From the NCBI GenBank assembly GCA_039105265.1, contig JAPFFF010000062.1, positions 768,927 through 832,926 on the forward strand: a stretch of 64,000 nucleotides of DNA, given 5' to 3'. Below, piece after piece: positions 19,417-27,648 of the stretch. Source of the DNA: Tritrichomonas musculus (Eukaryota; Parabasalia; Tritrichomonadida; Tritrichomonadidae). Position numbers and translations under genes: made by a program. The stretch's first letter is position 1; the number at the start of each line of letters is the position of its first letter. The notes beneath the pieces are model-generated. The model was not told where the DNA came from. It saw nothing but the letters and a program-made list of their open reading frames with translations, and made no database searches.

Positions 19417-21075
19417 TTATTCTCTAGATGTTAAATCATATGAACCTAATCGAACCAGTGGTGGCTGACCATTTTGTTGCACAAGAATAGATATTGATGA
19501 ATCAAACAAAACGCATAATAAAGGTGGTGTATCAACTTTATCAGCAAATGTTCCTGTGCCTGTATTTTGAGTGATATTCATTTCAAAATTAATTGGAGAC
19601 AATGATGTAAGTCCTTGTTGGAATGTATTATCAGTTTCAGTTGCTAAGCCAATAAAGAAATTACTTCTATCATTTGAATAAAGTCCTGTGTTATCAAAAT
19701 AACTATCACTATTGGTTAATGATGCTACTACTTCTTTGTTGAAACCACTTTGTGATGAGTTCATATTCATAGCATTTTGAGAATATTCAATGAATTCAGG
19801 ATAAAGTCCATTAGTACCAAATGGTTTAGCAGGAATATTTCCAAAAGCACCACAATTCAAAGTAAATGATTTAAACAAGGGATTTTTAAATACTGTATGA
19901 TGAGTATGCTTTAATGGGAATAAACAAAATATAGAATCAACAAAACGAGGCGTTAGTGTTATTGTTGTTTTATCGCTATCATTCTTTAAACTCTTTGTAG
20001 TAGTATAACATGCAAGCGTTTGAGTAGGAAATGTTAATGGATTTGCTGGATTACTATAGCGTTGAACTAACATATTATAAACATTATTTTCAATTCCAAA
20101 ACATGGTATAATAGAGAGGCAATCATTTACTTTATAATCACTCACAATAAATGTTCTTTCACTACTTTGAATTGTTATTATTGTTCCTTTTGTTTCTGCA
20201 TCACTAGAATTTTCCTTATTAGTCCAGCATGTTATAGGTTCACCTATCTGTACAAATTCTGTAGTGATTTTTTGGAACTTAATTTTAGCAAATTCATTTG
20301 GATTGTTTCTTAAATTCATATCTGGCCCTACTGGACAACAAACCATTCCAGCACAAGAGAAATATAACCTTAATTCCAGTTTGCCAGCAAATGCAGGAAG
20401 ATATTTAATATTAGATAATGGTAAAAATCTTTTAATATCTATTTTTAATGGTATCTTTATTTTCTTTTCAGTTATGAATGTAGGAGTATAAGTTCCATCT
20501 GCTTTTACAGTTAGTTCATGCCACTCTACTTCAACGCCACATTTATTATTATTTCTTCCATTCCAAACATCTTTATGTCTTGCTTTCGAATAAACATCAG
20601 ACCTCTTAATCAATTCATTATCGCAACAAGATGTTAAAAATGATTCTTCTATAGCAAAGTTTTGGGTGTATATTGATATGCCATTACTAACTATTTCATA
20701 TTTCTCAACAGCATCTCTGGCATCTTTAAAACCAAACCATACTTTATCAAAATATGTACCTTTAGTTTCGGTATCGGCAATAATATTGGTATCACTAAAT
20801 GCTATATCATTTTTAATTTTTAGTGCAACTTCTAATTCAGCTTTAATAAAACCATTATATAAATCAGCTGTGTTTTGAGATGTTGGACTGATAATTAAAC
20901 TTGTAAATGAACCACTTTGAATAGGTGGCGATGGTGAATAAGATGTCTGCGGATTAATAGTATATTGCTTATTGGTATCACTTAACGCGATACAATTATC
21001 AACAACATCAAAGTATTGCGCTATTTGTGTTAATGCTTCTCCGCTTGTTCTAAAATTCTGTTCTGAATTTAACAT
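19417..21075 (-). CDS. Probable major capsid protein (double jelly-roll)
   Basis: 552 aa, within the usual size of Maverick major capsid proteins. It is beta-rich and low in charge clusters. It has an N-terminal segment with DLYNGFIKAELEVALKI, a Trp/Cys-containing central region (SCAGMVCCPVGPDMNLRNN) and a C-terminus rich in short strands. It is flanked by the packaging-block genes: the 197-aa and pVI-like genes, then the ATPase upstream. Double-jelly-roll capsomers are an established Maverick feature. The call rests on size, composition and synteny, and a structure prediction would settle it. Confidence 0.7.
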   Translation of the reverse strand: MLNSEQNFRTSGEALTQIAQYFDVVDNCIALSDTNKQYTINPQTSYSPSPPIQSGSFTSLIISPTSQNTADLYNGFIKAELEVALKIKNDIAFSDTNIIADTETKGTYFDKVWFGFKDARDAVEKYEIVSNGISIYTQNFAIEESFLTSCCDNELIKRSDVYSKARHKDVWNGRNNNKCGVEVEWHELTVKADGTYTPTFITEKKIKIPLKIDIKRFLPLSNIKYLPAFAGKLELRLYFSCAGMVCCPVGPDMNLRNNPNEFAKIKFQKITTEFVQIGEPITCWTNKENSSDAETKGTIITIQSSERTFIVSDYKVNDCLSIIPCFGIENNVYNMLVQRYSNPANPLTFPTQTLACYTTTKSLKNDSDKTTITLTPRFVDSIFCLFPLKHTHHTVFKNPLFKSFTLNCGAFGNIPAKPFGTNGLYPEFIEYSQNAMNMNSSQSGFNKEVVASLTNSDSYFDNTGLYSNDRSNFFIGLATETDNTFQQGLTSLSPINFEMNITQNTGTGTFADKVDTPPLLCVLFDSSISILVQQNGQPPLVRLGSYDLTSRE

Positions 21076-21098
21076 GTTCTTTTGAAAAAAATAAAATT

Positions 21099-21692
21099 TT
21101 AATATATATCAGAAAAAATATTATTCCTTCTTCTTGATATTATTTGGTGAGGCTGCTCATATAATTCATCTGGCTCTTTAACTTCTGATTCTGATTCTGA
21201 TTCATTTGGCTGCTGAATATATTGTGGCTGAGTATATTGATTTCTTTTATATAGCTCTTTATTCATTACCTCTTTTATCATTTTCTTTTGCTCTTTCTTT
21301 TCTCTCTTTAATCTCATTTCTTGTCCCAATGCACGTAATTCAGATAGAATTTCAAAATTAATATCATTACTGTAGGCAACTTCTTTTGGTGAATCATTAA
21401 ATATTTGTTTTGGCTGCATAGCAAGTGGCTTTTGTTTTATGACTGTTTTTATTTCAGGCTCTTTTATGTCTTCATCTTCTTTTTTCTCTTCTACTGGTTG
21501 TGGTTCTACCTTTTCATCAGGTGGCTCATTAGGTGGTTCAGCTGTTGACTGCGTAAGTGGTTCAGTTCTTCTTTTCACTATATATTTATTTTCCTTTTTA
21601 CATGGTAAGACATCCCATTCTGGATCTTCACGACCATTTAACCATTTTTGTATCACTTGTAATCTTTTTGAACCTGTCAAATGCTTAGACAT
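21099..21692 (-). CDS. 197-aa charged protein shared by both Maverick elements
   Basis: It begins MSKHLTGSKRLQVIQKWLNG, continues with a Pro/Glu/Lys-rich disordered middle and ends in a basic RRRNNIFSDIY tail. The same head and tail occur in the 228-aa protein at 42238-42924 of the palindromic element (KGTKRLQIINKWLRGIDDP and RRKNNIFADVGF). Retention in an element that lost all other Maverick genes suggests a role in cis, such as genome packaging or element maintenance. Its start is 23 bp beyond the capsid gene start, on the upstream side. Confidence 0.75.
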   Translation of the reverse strand: MSKHLTGSKRLQVIQKWLNGREDPEWDVLPCKKENKYIVKRRTEPLTQSTAEPPNEPPDEKVEPQPVEEKKEDEDIKEPEIKTVIKQKPLAMQPKQIFNDSPKEVAYSNDINFEILSELRALGQEMRLKREKKEQKKMIKEVMNKELYKRNQYTQPQYIQQPNESESESEVKEPDELYEQPHQIISRRRNNIFSDIY

Positions 21693-21747
21693 TTAATTAA
21701 TAAAAAAAATCAATTTATTGAGTTTTATTGAGTATTCTTGAGTTTTT

Positions 21748-22239
21748 TTAATGTTTTATTTTTTTAGCTCCTTTCTTTTTTGTTTTCGTCTTTCTAACGT
21801 TTTTCTCAAATTCCATTTCATTCTTGAATACAGTTGGCTTAATTTGATATGGATTATATTTATAGTTAATCTTATCAATAGCACTATGTCCTAATGGAAG
21901 AATGTTTCCATAGGATGTTAATGTTTGCTGAGCAACAGGCTGTTCCAATTGATTTTTCATCTTGCCTAAATATTCTTTATAGACATTAGATTCTGCTTTT
22001 TTCATTTCACCAGACTCTTTAAAAGCTTTATCTTCATTATAATTTTTACCAATATCAGCTGCCATATTTAATCCTTTACCAATTGCACTAGCAAAAGGGA
22101 CTCCTGCAGTACCTAACATTTCAGCACCTTTTCCCAAGCCTGTTAATACTGATTGATGATCGCCTAACCATTTACCTACTTGGCCAACTCCTTCTTGAAC
22201 TTTATTCCATCCATTGCTAATAAATTCTTTAAATCCCAT
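21748..22239 (-). CDS. Amphipathic pVI-like minor virion protein (candidate)
   Basis: 163 aa. The N-terminal ~75 residues are Gly/Ala-rich amphipathic helix (MGFKEFISNGWNKVQEGVGQ, then GLGKGAEMLGTAGVPFASAI), and the C-terminus is strongly basic (KTKTKKKGAKKIKH). This layout resembles membrane-active minor capsid proteins of the adenovirus pVI kind, which Mavericks are thought to share. It lies between the packaging ATPase and capsid genes on the same strand. The functional call is inference from composition and synteny. Confidence 0.6.
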   Translation of the reverse strand: MGFKEFISNGWNKVQEGVGQVGKWLGDHQSVLTGLGKGAEMLGTAGVPFASAIGKGLNMAADIGKNYNEDKAFKESGEMKKAESNVYKEYLGKMKNQLEQPVAQQTLTSYGNILPLGHSAIDKINYKYNPYQIKPTVFKNEMEFEKNVRKTKTKKKGAKKIKH

Positions 22240-22295
22240 CTTAAATACTTTATTAAATAATAAAATTAGCTTTTACACGCTTTCCTAAGCAAGTT

Positions 22296-23171
22296 TTAGC
22301 TCTCAAAATAATATTTGTTTGCGGATAAATTCATAACAAACCTCTCGTGTGAATCTTGATGGTTTAAATATTCTTGAACTGTCTTTTTGATATTTAGATT
22401 ATTATTCGTTTGTTGTAATAATGATGTAAAGTCTTCTTCACTAAATCCACTATAGCATACTATATCTGTAGCTAATCTTTTAGCATTCATGTGAACAAAT
22501 CGTATGGTTTGAAATGCAAGAATGACAGTTAAATTATAATGTCTAGTTTTAGTTATTAGTCTAAGAAATTCACTATTGGAATGTATAACTAGATCCGAAC
22601 CAGCGATATCGTCAAGGATTAATAATGTATTATATGGATATTCATTAGTTTGGTATTTTTCTAATTTATGTGCTATATATATTATTCTATCGTTAAGATC
22701 TTGCAAAGAATGCTTATTGATTATCCTTTCCATTTCTTCACTTGTTTCTTTCATTCTTGACATTGCATGTTTTACCATCGCATAATATTTCATCTTTCTC
22801 TTTAAATGACGTTTTAAATAATCCATCAACTGGTCTTCAGATAAATATACTATTGGTGTATTTACATTCTTGCATAATGTTTCTCCTGTTTTATCAAATT
22901 TTCCAGAAGTAGAGCAATAAATAATTTTTTGGTAATATGGTTTATGGAATAATCTCTCTGTTATCATAATATGTTTCCATATAAAATATGATTTACCACT
23001 ACCTGGCTTGCCTATTAAAAAATAGATTCCATTAGTGCTAAATGGATAATCTTTAGATAAGGGTTTTATTAATGCTCCTTCTATTTCACGTTGATTCTTT
23101 CTTAATGTCTCTCTAATCAAGTCTTCTGTTTTTCTAATTATTTCCTTAGTTGTCAATTTCTTTCTTGACAT
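22296..23171 (-). CDS. Genome-packaging ATPase (FtsK-HerA/A32-like)
   Basis: 291 aa. Walker A is FLIGKPGSGKSYF (G54-S61) and Walker B is TLLILDDIAG (D187, D188). A conserved segment TKTRHYNLTVILAFQTIR follows, as in A32-type packaging ATPases, where a polar residue senses nucleotide. Such ATPases pump linear DNA into capsids, and the gene is a Maverick hallmark. It lies between the integrase remnants and the pVI-like gene on the same strand. All visible catalytic residues are intact. Confidence 0.93.
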   Translation of the reverse strand: MSRKKLTTKEIIRKTEDLIRETLRKNQREIEGALIKPLSKDYPFSTNGIYFLIGKPGSGKSYFIWKHIMITERLFHKPYYQKIIYCSTSGKFDKTGETLCKNVNTPIVYLSEDQLMDYLKRHLKRKMKYYAMVKHAMSRMKETSEEMERIINKHSLQDLNDRIIYIAHKLEKYQTNEYPYNTLLILDDIAGSDLVIHSNSEFLRLITKTRHYNLTVILAFQTIRFVHMNAKRLATDIVCYSGFSEEDFTSLLQQTNNNLNIKKTVQEYLNHQDSHERFVMNLSANKYYFES

Positions 23172-23181
23172 TTATATATGA

Positions 23182-24146
23182 TTAAATCCATTTTTTGATA
23201 TTTGATGGGATATTTTTTTGTTTGCTCCAGTAATCCATCTCAAGATTAGATAATTTAGTTGGTGCTCCTTCTCGTAAATTTTTAGCAGGGATAATATCTT
23301 CTGTTCCCTCACTATATTTTATTTTATATTTATTCTTAGCTGCATCATATGATATAATCTTCTCGACAATTCCTCTTTTGCCTCCTTTTAGTGTTTGAGC
23401 AATATTTTGATTCTGTGTTTTTATTAGTCTATATCCAGGTAGTTTATCTATTGATTCATCTTTAGACTTAATTATATATTGATTGCCTACTTTTGAATCA
23501 ACAATGTATGCTTCTTTACTGACTCTATTTCTGCGCTTTGAAAATGGTTCCTTCGCTTGAATAATTCTAACTCTATCATTTGGTTTAAAGTCATAGGGAT
23601 TATTTTGTGATTTAGTTTTCACATATTCTTTTTCATCTTTCTCTGTCATTTCATTTGGTATTTTATAGTCTAATGATCTGTGGGGAGAATTATTGTATGA
23701 GTCTATTAAATTATCCATTTCGTGTTCATTAATGTATCTATTCTCACCAATCATATCTCTGATGGTTCTCATGAATCTATTTATGATGCCTAACACGTTA
23801 TGGTTATTATCTTCTGTTGTATTAATGCTTTGGATACTTCTTTAGCACCTTTTCCTTTCATTGGATAACAATATGCTTTTCTCGTATTAATATTTATTAG
23901 CATCAAATAATTTAATCCATCTTTTGTCTTGTCATTTATGAATGTATCCATTTGATATCCACCTGAATGCTTTGAATAGATATTCATAAATTGTGCCTTA
24001 GGTACTTTAACATCATGTACTATCTTTTTTAAATAATTTAGTGCTGCATCTTCTGTGAATCCATAGCGTTTTGCAAGAGGAACAAATTTAGATGGTGTTT
24101 TCCATGGAAATTTCTTAAATAATTCATCTATTGTCTTATATGTCAT
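23182..24146 (-). pseudogene. Retroviral-type integrase, broken in the catalytic core
   Basis: Two overlapping frames make up the gene. 23790-24146 has the N-terminal part and first catalytic Asp (GGYQMDTFI, D67), and ends soon after AKEVSKAL. 23182-23796 resumes at LGIINRFMRTIRDM and carries the C-terminal domain with a chromo-like segment (GIVEKIISYDAAKNKYKIKY). Upstream of its ATG, the second frame continues back as DNNHNV. Intact Maverick integrases have ~40 more residues between these points, including the second catalytic Asp. A deletion with frame change therefore removed the core, so this copy should not integrate by itself. Confidence 0.85.
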
Positions 24147-24156
24147 TTCAATTCAT

Positions 24157-25473
24157 TTAAATGTAAAGCATTTTGCGGTATGGTAAAAATTGCATTTCAA
24201 TAACAAAAGATTCACCATCGGGTAATATAACAGGAATATTATTATGTCGACCAGAATATAATTCTACCCAAAATTTTTGGTCTGTTGAGTTCAACTTAAA
24301 ATATTTAATTGGATTGAAGTATATTTGACTATTCCCTAAATAGTATTTATTTGATTGTTCTGCTATTGATGAATAAACTTTACATGAATGCCTATCCCAT
24401 ACATTTTTAAAATCTAATCTTCTTAACCATTTATTTTGATAATCATCTGGATTATTTTGATATGATTTATTTCCAATATTCATTACATTTATGAAATCAG
24501 ATCGAACGTAATTAGTATCTGAATCCATTTTTTGAGCAAAATTAATTTTAAAATCTACATAACAAACACCTAAATCTATATATTCATTCACTTCAGGTGT
24601 AGGTTCAGGAGTTGGAAGAGCTGTAGGTGGTGGCGTTGGAGTAGTCAAAAAATCATCATCAATACCAGGTGCAATATACTCTGGAGGATGTAAAATTATT
24701 GGCTTTACTAACTCTAAATTTTGTGGTGAAAATAATGTTTCCACAAATGCTTTCTTATCATAATCATAATATCCATCCATTTGTATGTCATTTAAAGCCC
24801 TATCAATATCTTCTTGATGAAATAGTGGCACAATTTTGTCTTTATAATTATTTAACCAATTAGTTATGGCTGCTGTATAACTTTTATATATTTCTGGAGT
24901 GTTAAATAAAAATGTAATGATATTGTTAACAATCTCATAATTACCAAATGCTTTATTAATGTATTGTTGCTTAATTTTTGTATACTCACTATATATTTCT
25001 CGTAATTTATCAAGGGTGGTACCATATTTTTTCAATACTTGCTCATTATATTTTTCAAATTTCTTTTTCATTTGTTCATGAATGTCATCAAATAGTTTTC
25101 TCATATCATTATCAGTTGAAAACCATGAAATTATATGTGATGACACTTCTATTTTTGATTTTTCTGGTAATTCATCATATATTTGATCATTAGTGAAATC
25201 TTTATATTCTTCCTTTGCTTTTAGTTCATCAAAGTCTTTTCTTAAATATTTTCTAATGCTAAAGTCAAATTCTAATTTTCTTCTATGAGCAATCATCCAA
25301 ATATTTCTAACGCCTACTATTGATTCGCCCCTATTAGCTGTACACCATTCTTGTGGGAAATTAAAGTAATATCTGTTTGGTTTGCTTTGATCTTGTTCTC
25401 CATCATCTAAGAAGTAAGCATATTCAATTGCTACAGGTGTTTGCTCTTCAGCAGGATTTAGCGTCGGGTACAT
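24157..25473 (-). CDS. Candidate minor capsid/penton protein
   Basis: The frame is open from 25557, but the first codons read through a double hairpin (GQLKLS). The truncated copy at 1109 starts MFSTIEMYP, whereas here that first codon is ATA. I therefore place the start at the next Met (25473, MYPTLNPAEEQTP), giving 438 aa. The N-terminal part is beta-rich, the middle helical with a Thr/Pro linker (PTPPPTALPTPEPTPE), and the C-terminal ~130 residues beta-rich (FWVELYSGRHNNIPVILPDG). Size, strand content and position suggest a penton or minor capsid role; the call is tentative. Confidence 0.6.
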   Translation of the reverse strand: MYPTLNPAEEQTPVAIEYAYFLDDGEQDQSKPNRYYFNFPQEWCTANRGESIVGVRNIWMIAHRRKLEFDFSIRKYLRKDFDELKAKEEYKDFTNDQIYDELPEKSKIEVSSHIISWFSTDNDMRKLFDDIHEQMKKKFEKYNEQVLKKYGTTLDKLREIYSEYTKIKQQYINKAFGNYEIVNNIITFLFNTPEIYKSYTAAITNWLNNYKDKIVPLFHQEDIDRALNDIQMDGYYDYDKKAFVETLFSPQNLELVKPIILHPPEYIAPGIDDDFLTTPTPPPTALPTPEPTPEVNEYIDLGVCYVDFKINFAQKMDSDTNYVRSDFINVMNIGNKSYQNNPDDYQNKWLRRLDFKNVWDRHSCKVYSSIAEQSNKYYLGNSQIYFNPIKYFKLNSTDQKFWVELYSGRHNNIPVILPDGESFVIEMQFLPYRKMLYI

Positions 25474-25539
25474 TTCAATCGTGGTAAATATTTTTTTGTA
25501 GTCATTAATGACAAACTTTTTGTGAAGAGAACTTTTTGA

Positions 25540-25567
25540 CAGCTTTAGCTGGCCCAAGCTTTGCTTG
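25540..25567. repeat. Double hairpin, A type, near the right end
   Basis: Reverse orientation copy: CAGCT/AGCTG stem, linker GCC, CAAGC/GCTTG stem, with TGA at 25537-25539 and 25568-25570. It separates the minor-capsid gene from the 15-bp repeat array. Confidence 0.8.
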
Positions 25568-25570
25568 TGA

Positions 25571-25675
25571 TTTCATTTGTGATGTTTCCATTTGTGATGT
25601 GTTCATTTGTGATGTTTCCATTTGTGATGTTTTCATTTGTGATGTGTTCATTTGTGATGTGAAAAAGTGATTTGA
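25571..25675. repeat. 15-bp tandem repeats inside the right TIR
   Basis: About six to seven copies of a TTTGTGATGTTTCCA/TTTGTGATGTGTTCA-type repeat. The left end has only two or three copies, so the array has changed length independently at the two ends. Confidence 0.8.
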
Positions 25676-25772
25676 ATTAATGAACTTTTTGATAGCGAAA
25701 CTTTTTGAATGCACGATATGAAAGAGGTAGGTCTTGGGTAGCGAAGCGTGCCAAAGCCTACCGTATACTACT
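25628..25772. repeat. Maverick 1 right terminal inverted repeat
   Basis: This is the reverse complement of the left end, finishing ...TATACTACT directly before the TCGGG duplication. Its inner side passes into more copies of the 15-bp repeat than the left end has. Confidence 0.9.
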
Positions 25773-26607
25773 TCGGGACCCATCTGATTTTTCTTATAAA
25801 ACATTTGTATTTCTTTACCATTAAATCTGCATTTATATTAATTTATCAAAATGAAGCCTATTATTAAATATATTATTAAATAATTTAATTATAATTTAAA
25901 TATTTATTAAAATATGCAAGTTTTATTAATTACTACATCAGTAATAAATAATATTTTCCACCTTTACTTTACTATTTTAGCCTTTTTCCTCAATCTAATA
26001 TATCATATATTTTAATATGATATATCATATAAAAATCCAATATTTAATCAATTTAACAGGCTGGGTAAGCTCTTTTTATTTTTTTTTTTAGATTTGAAAA
26101 AAATATTTATAAAATATATACTAAATAATTAAGCATAACATTTTAATATGTCATTATATAAAAATATAATAGTAAAAAAAGTGATTTATGTCATTTTTGT
26201 TAAGATATAATAAAAATGATAAAGATTATTTTTTATAGTTTTAATTCAATTTTTTAAAAAAATAAAATGTTATTATCTTATAATATTTTTATAAACTATA
26301 TATAATATCACATGATATAGTTTGTATAAAATATATAATAAATAGATAAAATCATAAACTATGAAAAATAATTATACAACTTGTACAGATTCTTTGTAAC
26401 ATTTTTGATATCTAAATGTTACAAGAAATTGAATTAAAAATCTATCATTACAATTCAATTTATTAACTTTTTCATAACTTTTATTTTTATTTTGCGAATA
26501 TCTTTGTTTCCCTACGATATTTCTTTTTGGTTTCTTATTAAGAATTATTCAATATATAATATTATATTTATATTTATATAAAATAAGTCGAAAAAAATCT
26601 TTGTCAT

Positions 26608-26630
26608 AACCGTCTCTCCGTTCTCCTTTT
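26608..26630. repeat. Left member of an inverted pair flanking the kinase gene
   Basis: AACCGTCTCTCCGTTCTCC followed by TTTT. Its imperfect reverse complement is at 31455-31474, so the pair encloses the kinase gene over ~4.9 kb. The unit B copy is at 56263-56285. Confidence 0.5.
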
Positions 26631-27002
26631 ATCTAATCAGACATCTTGAAAACAGCGATAAATTCAAAAATTTTTTAAGGATAGCCTTTTGATATATCTC
26701 AGTTAATTTGGAATAAAAAATATATTTTATCATATATATTACTTTTATATTATATTATATATTTATAAAATCAAAATAATAATATTTTTATTTTTATTTA
26801 TTAAAATATTATAATTTTAAGGTTCTCCTTTCAAATTCAAAAAAGTAAATTCAATGAGATTTCACAAATAAAATATACATAAATATCGTTTTAAAAAATA
26901 AATTAAAACATAAAATTTATACAGATATATATTTCAAATAAATTGAGTTTTTTTAGTGTAAAAATTTTTAGGAAACAATTAAGCACATAAAAGCACTTTA
27001 AA

Positions 27003-27270
27003 ATAATATAAATCCAGTTGATGTCAAATTAGAAACTGTTTGCGAGTTTTGCGGCAATGTATACTTGCCAATTTCACTCAGAATTGGATGATTCTTCTCA
27101 TTGATGTAAACATTCGTTGTGCTCAAAATTGAATGAGAAATTTTATATTTTTTCCTATTAAAACAAATTTCAAAAAATTGTTGTCTGGCTTCAAAATCTC
27201 TGTGAATAATAACCTTTTATAGCTTCTGGGGCTGCATAATAATGGCACCATTGTTTTTCATTAAACAATA
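27003..27270 (-). pseudogene. Possible kinase-derived relic
   Basis: On the minus strand one frame reads WCHYYAAPEAIKGYYS, resembling kinase subdomain VIII, before a stop. A neighbouring frame continues IIHRDFEARQQFF and later VYINEKNHPILSEIG, resembling the catalytic loop and DFG region. The order is not that of a single intact kinase, and stops separate the pieces. A copy lies at ~56658-56927. Confidence 0.3.
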
Positions 27271-27648
27271 ATTCGTATTTAATAATTTTCGTCTTATTCT
27301 TAAAATTCAAAGAATAGTAAGCATTATGGCGAAATTTGGAAAAAAAAAAAAAAAAAAAAAAAATGGTTACAATTATTTTAAAAGTTTTGTTTGATTTTCA
27401 AATCACATAACTTAAAGAATATGTTATTTGCTATTCATACTATGTAATGCCATCATTTATAAGATGATATACTTGCAACATAAAAAAAGGCTACGATTTT
27501 AACACGCACAATGTATATATATATATATTTAAAATGATTTTATTTGTCAATGGCGTAGAACTCAAGTAAAAATAAAAAAAATTAATCAATTTTTTTTTTT
27601 AATTAGTAAATTCAAAAATAGACAAATACCATAAATTTGCCCTCAATT

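Larger units (their letters stand above)
632..25772. mobile_element. Maverick/Polinton element 1
   Basis: The termini are AGTAGTATACGGTAGGC and its reverse complement, flanked by a 5-bp duplication TCGGG at 627-631 and 25773-25777 that occurs once in the empty site at 53452-53456. The content is diagnostic: protein-primed DNA polymerase B, A32/FtsK-HerA packaging ATPase, retroviral-type integrase remnants and a likely double-jelly-roll capsid protein. Terminal AG...CT and 5-6-bp duplications are known for Mavericks. No separate adenain-like protease gene was recognised. Confidence 0.95.
1..25786. mobile_element. 3' part of a ~960-bp TIR element, split by the Maverick
   Basis: Positions 1-631 and 25778-25786 correspond to 52826-53465 of the intact copy. 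The Maverick landed in the right terminal inverted repeat of this small element and duplicated TCGGG. Bases 1-631 are AT-rich non-coding DNA with no gene visible. Confidence 0.7.
25778..27648. other. AT-rich backbone downstream of the kinase gene
   Basis: Non-coding except for a kinase-like relic near 27003-27270. It holds poly-A and poly-T tracts, including a run of more than 20 A at ~27341-27363 that differs by two bases from unit B. In unit B a transposon sits at the position equivalent to 26238. Confidence 0.7.

Noticed and set aside
25505-25804. 99-aa ORF at the right end of Maverick 1
   Set aside because: It starts in flanking DNA outside the element, crosses the TSD and TIR and then translates the 15-bp repeat and a double hairpin; it is not a gene.
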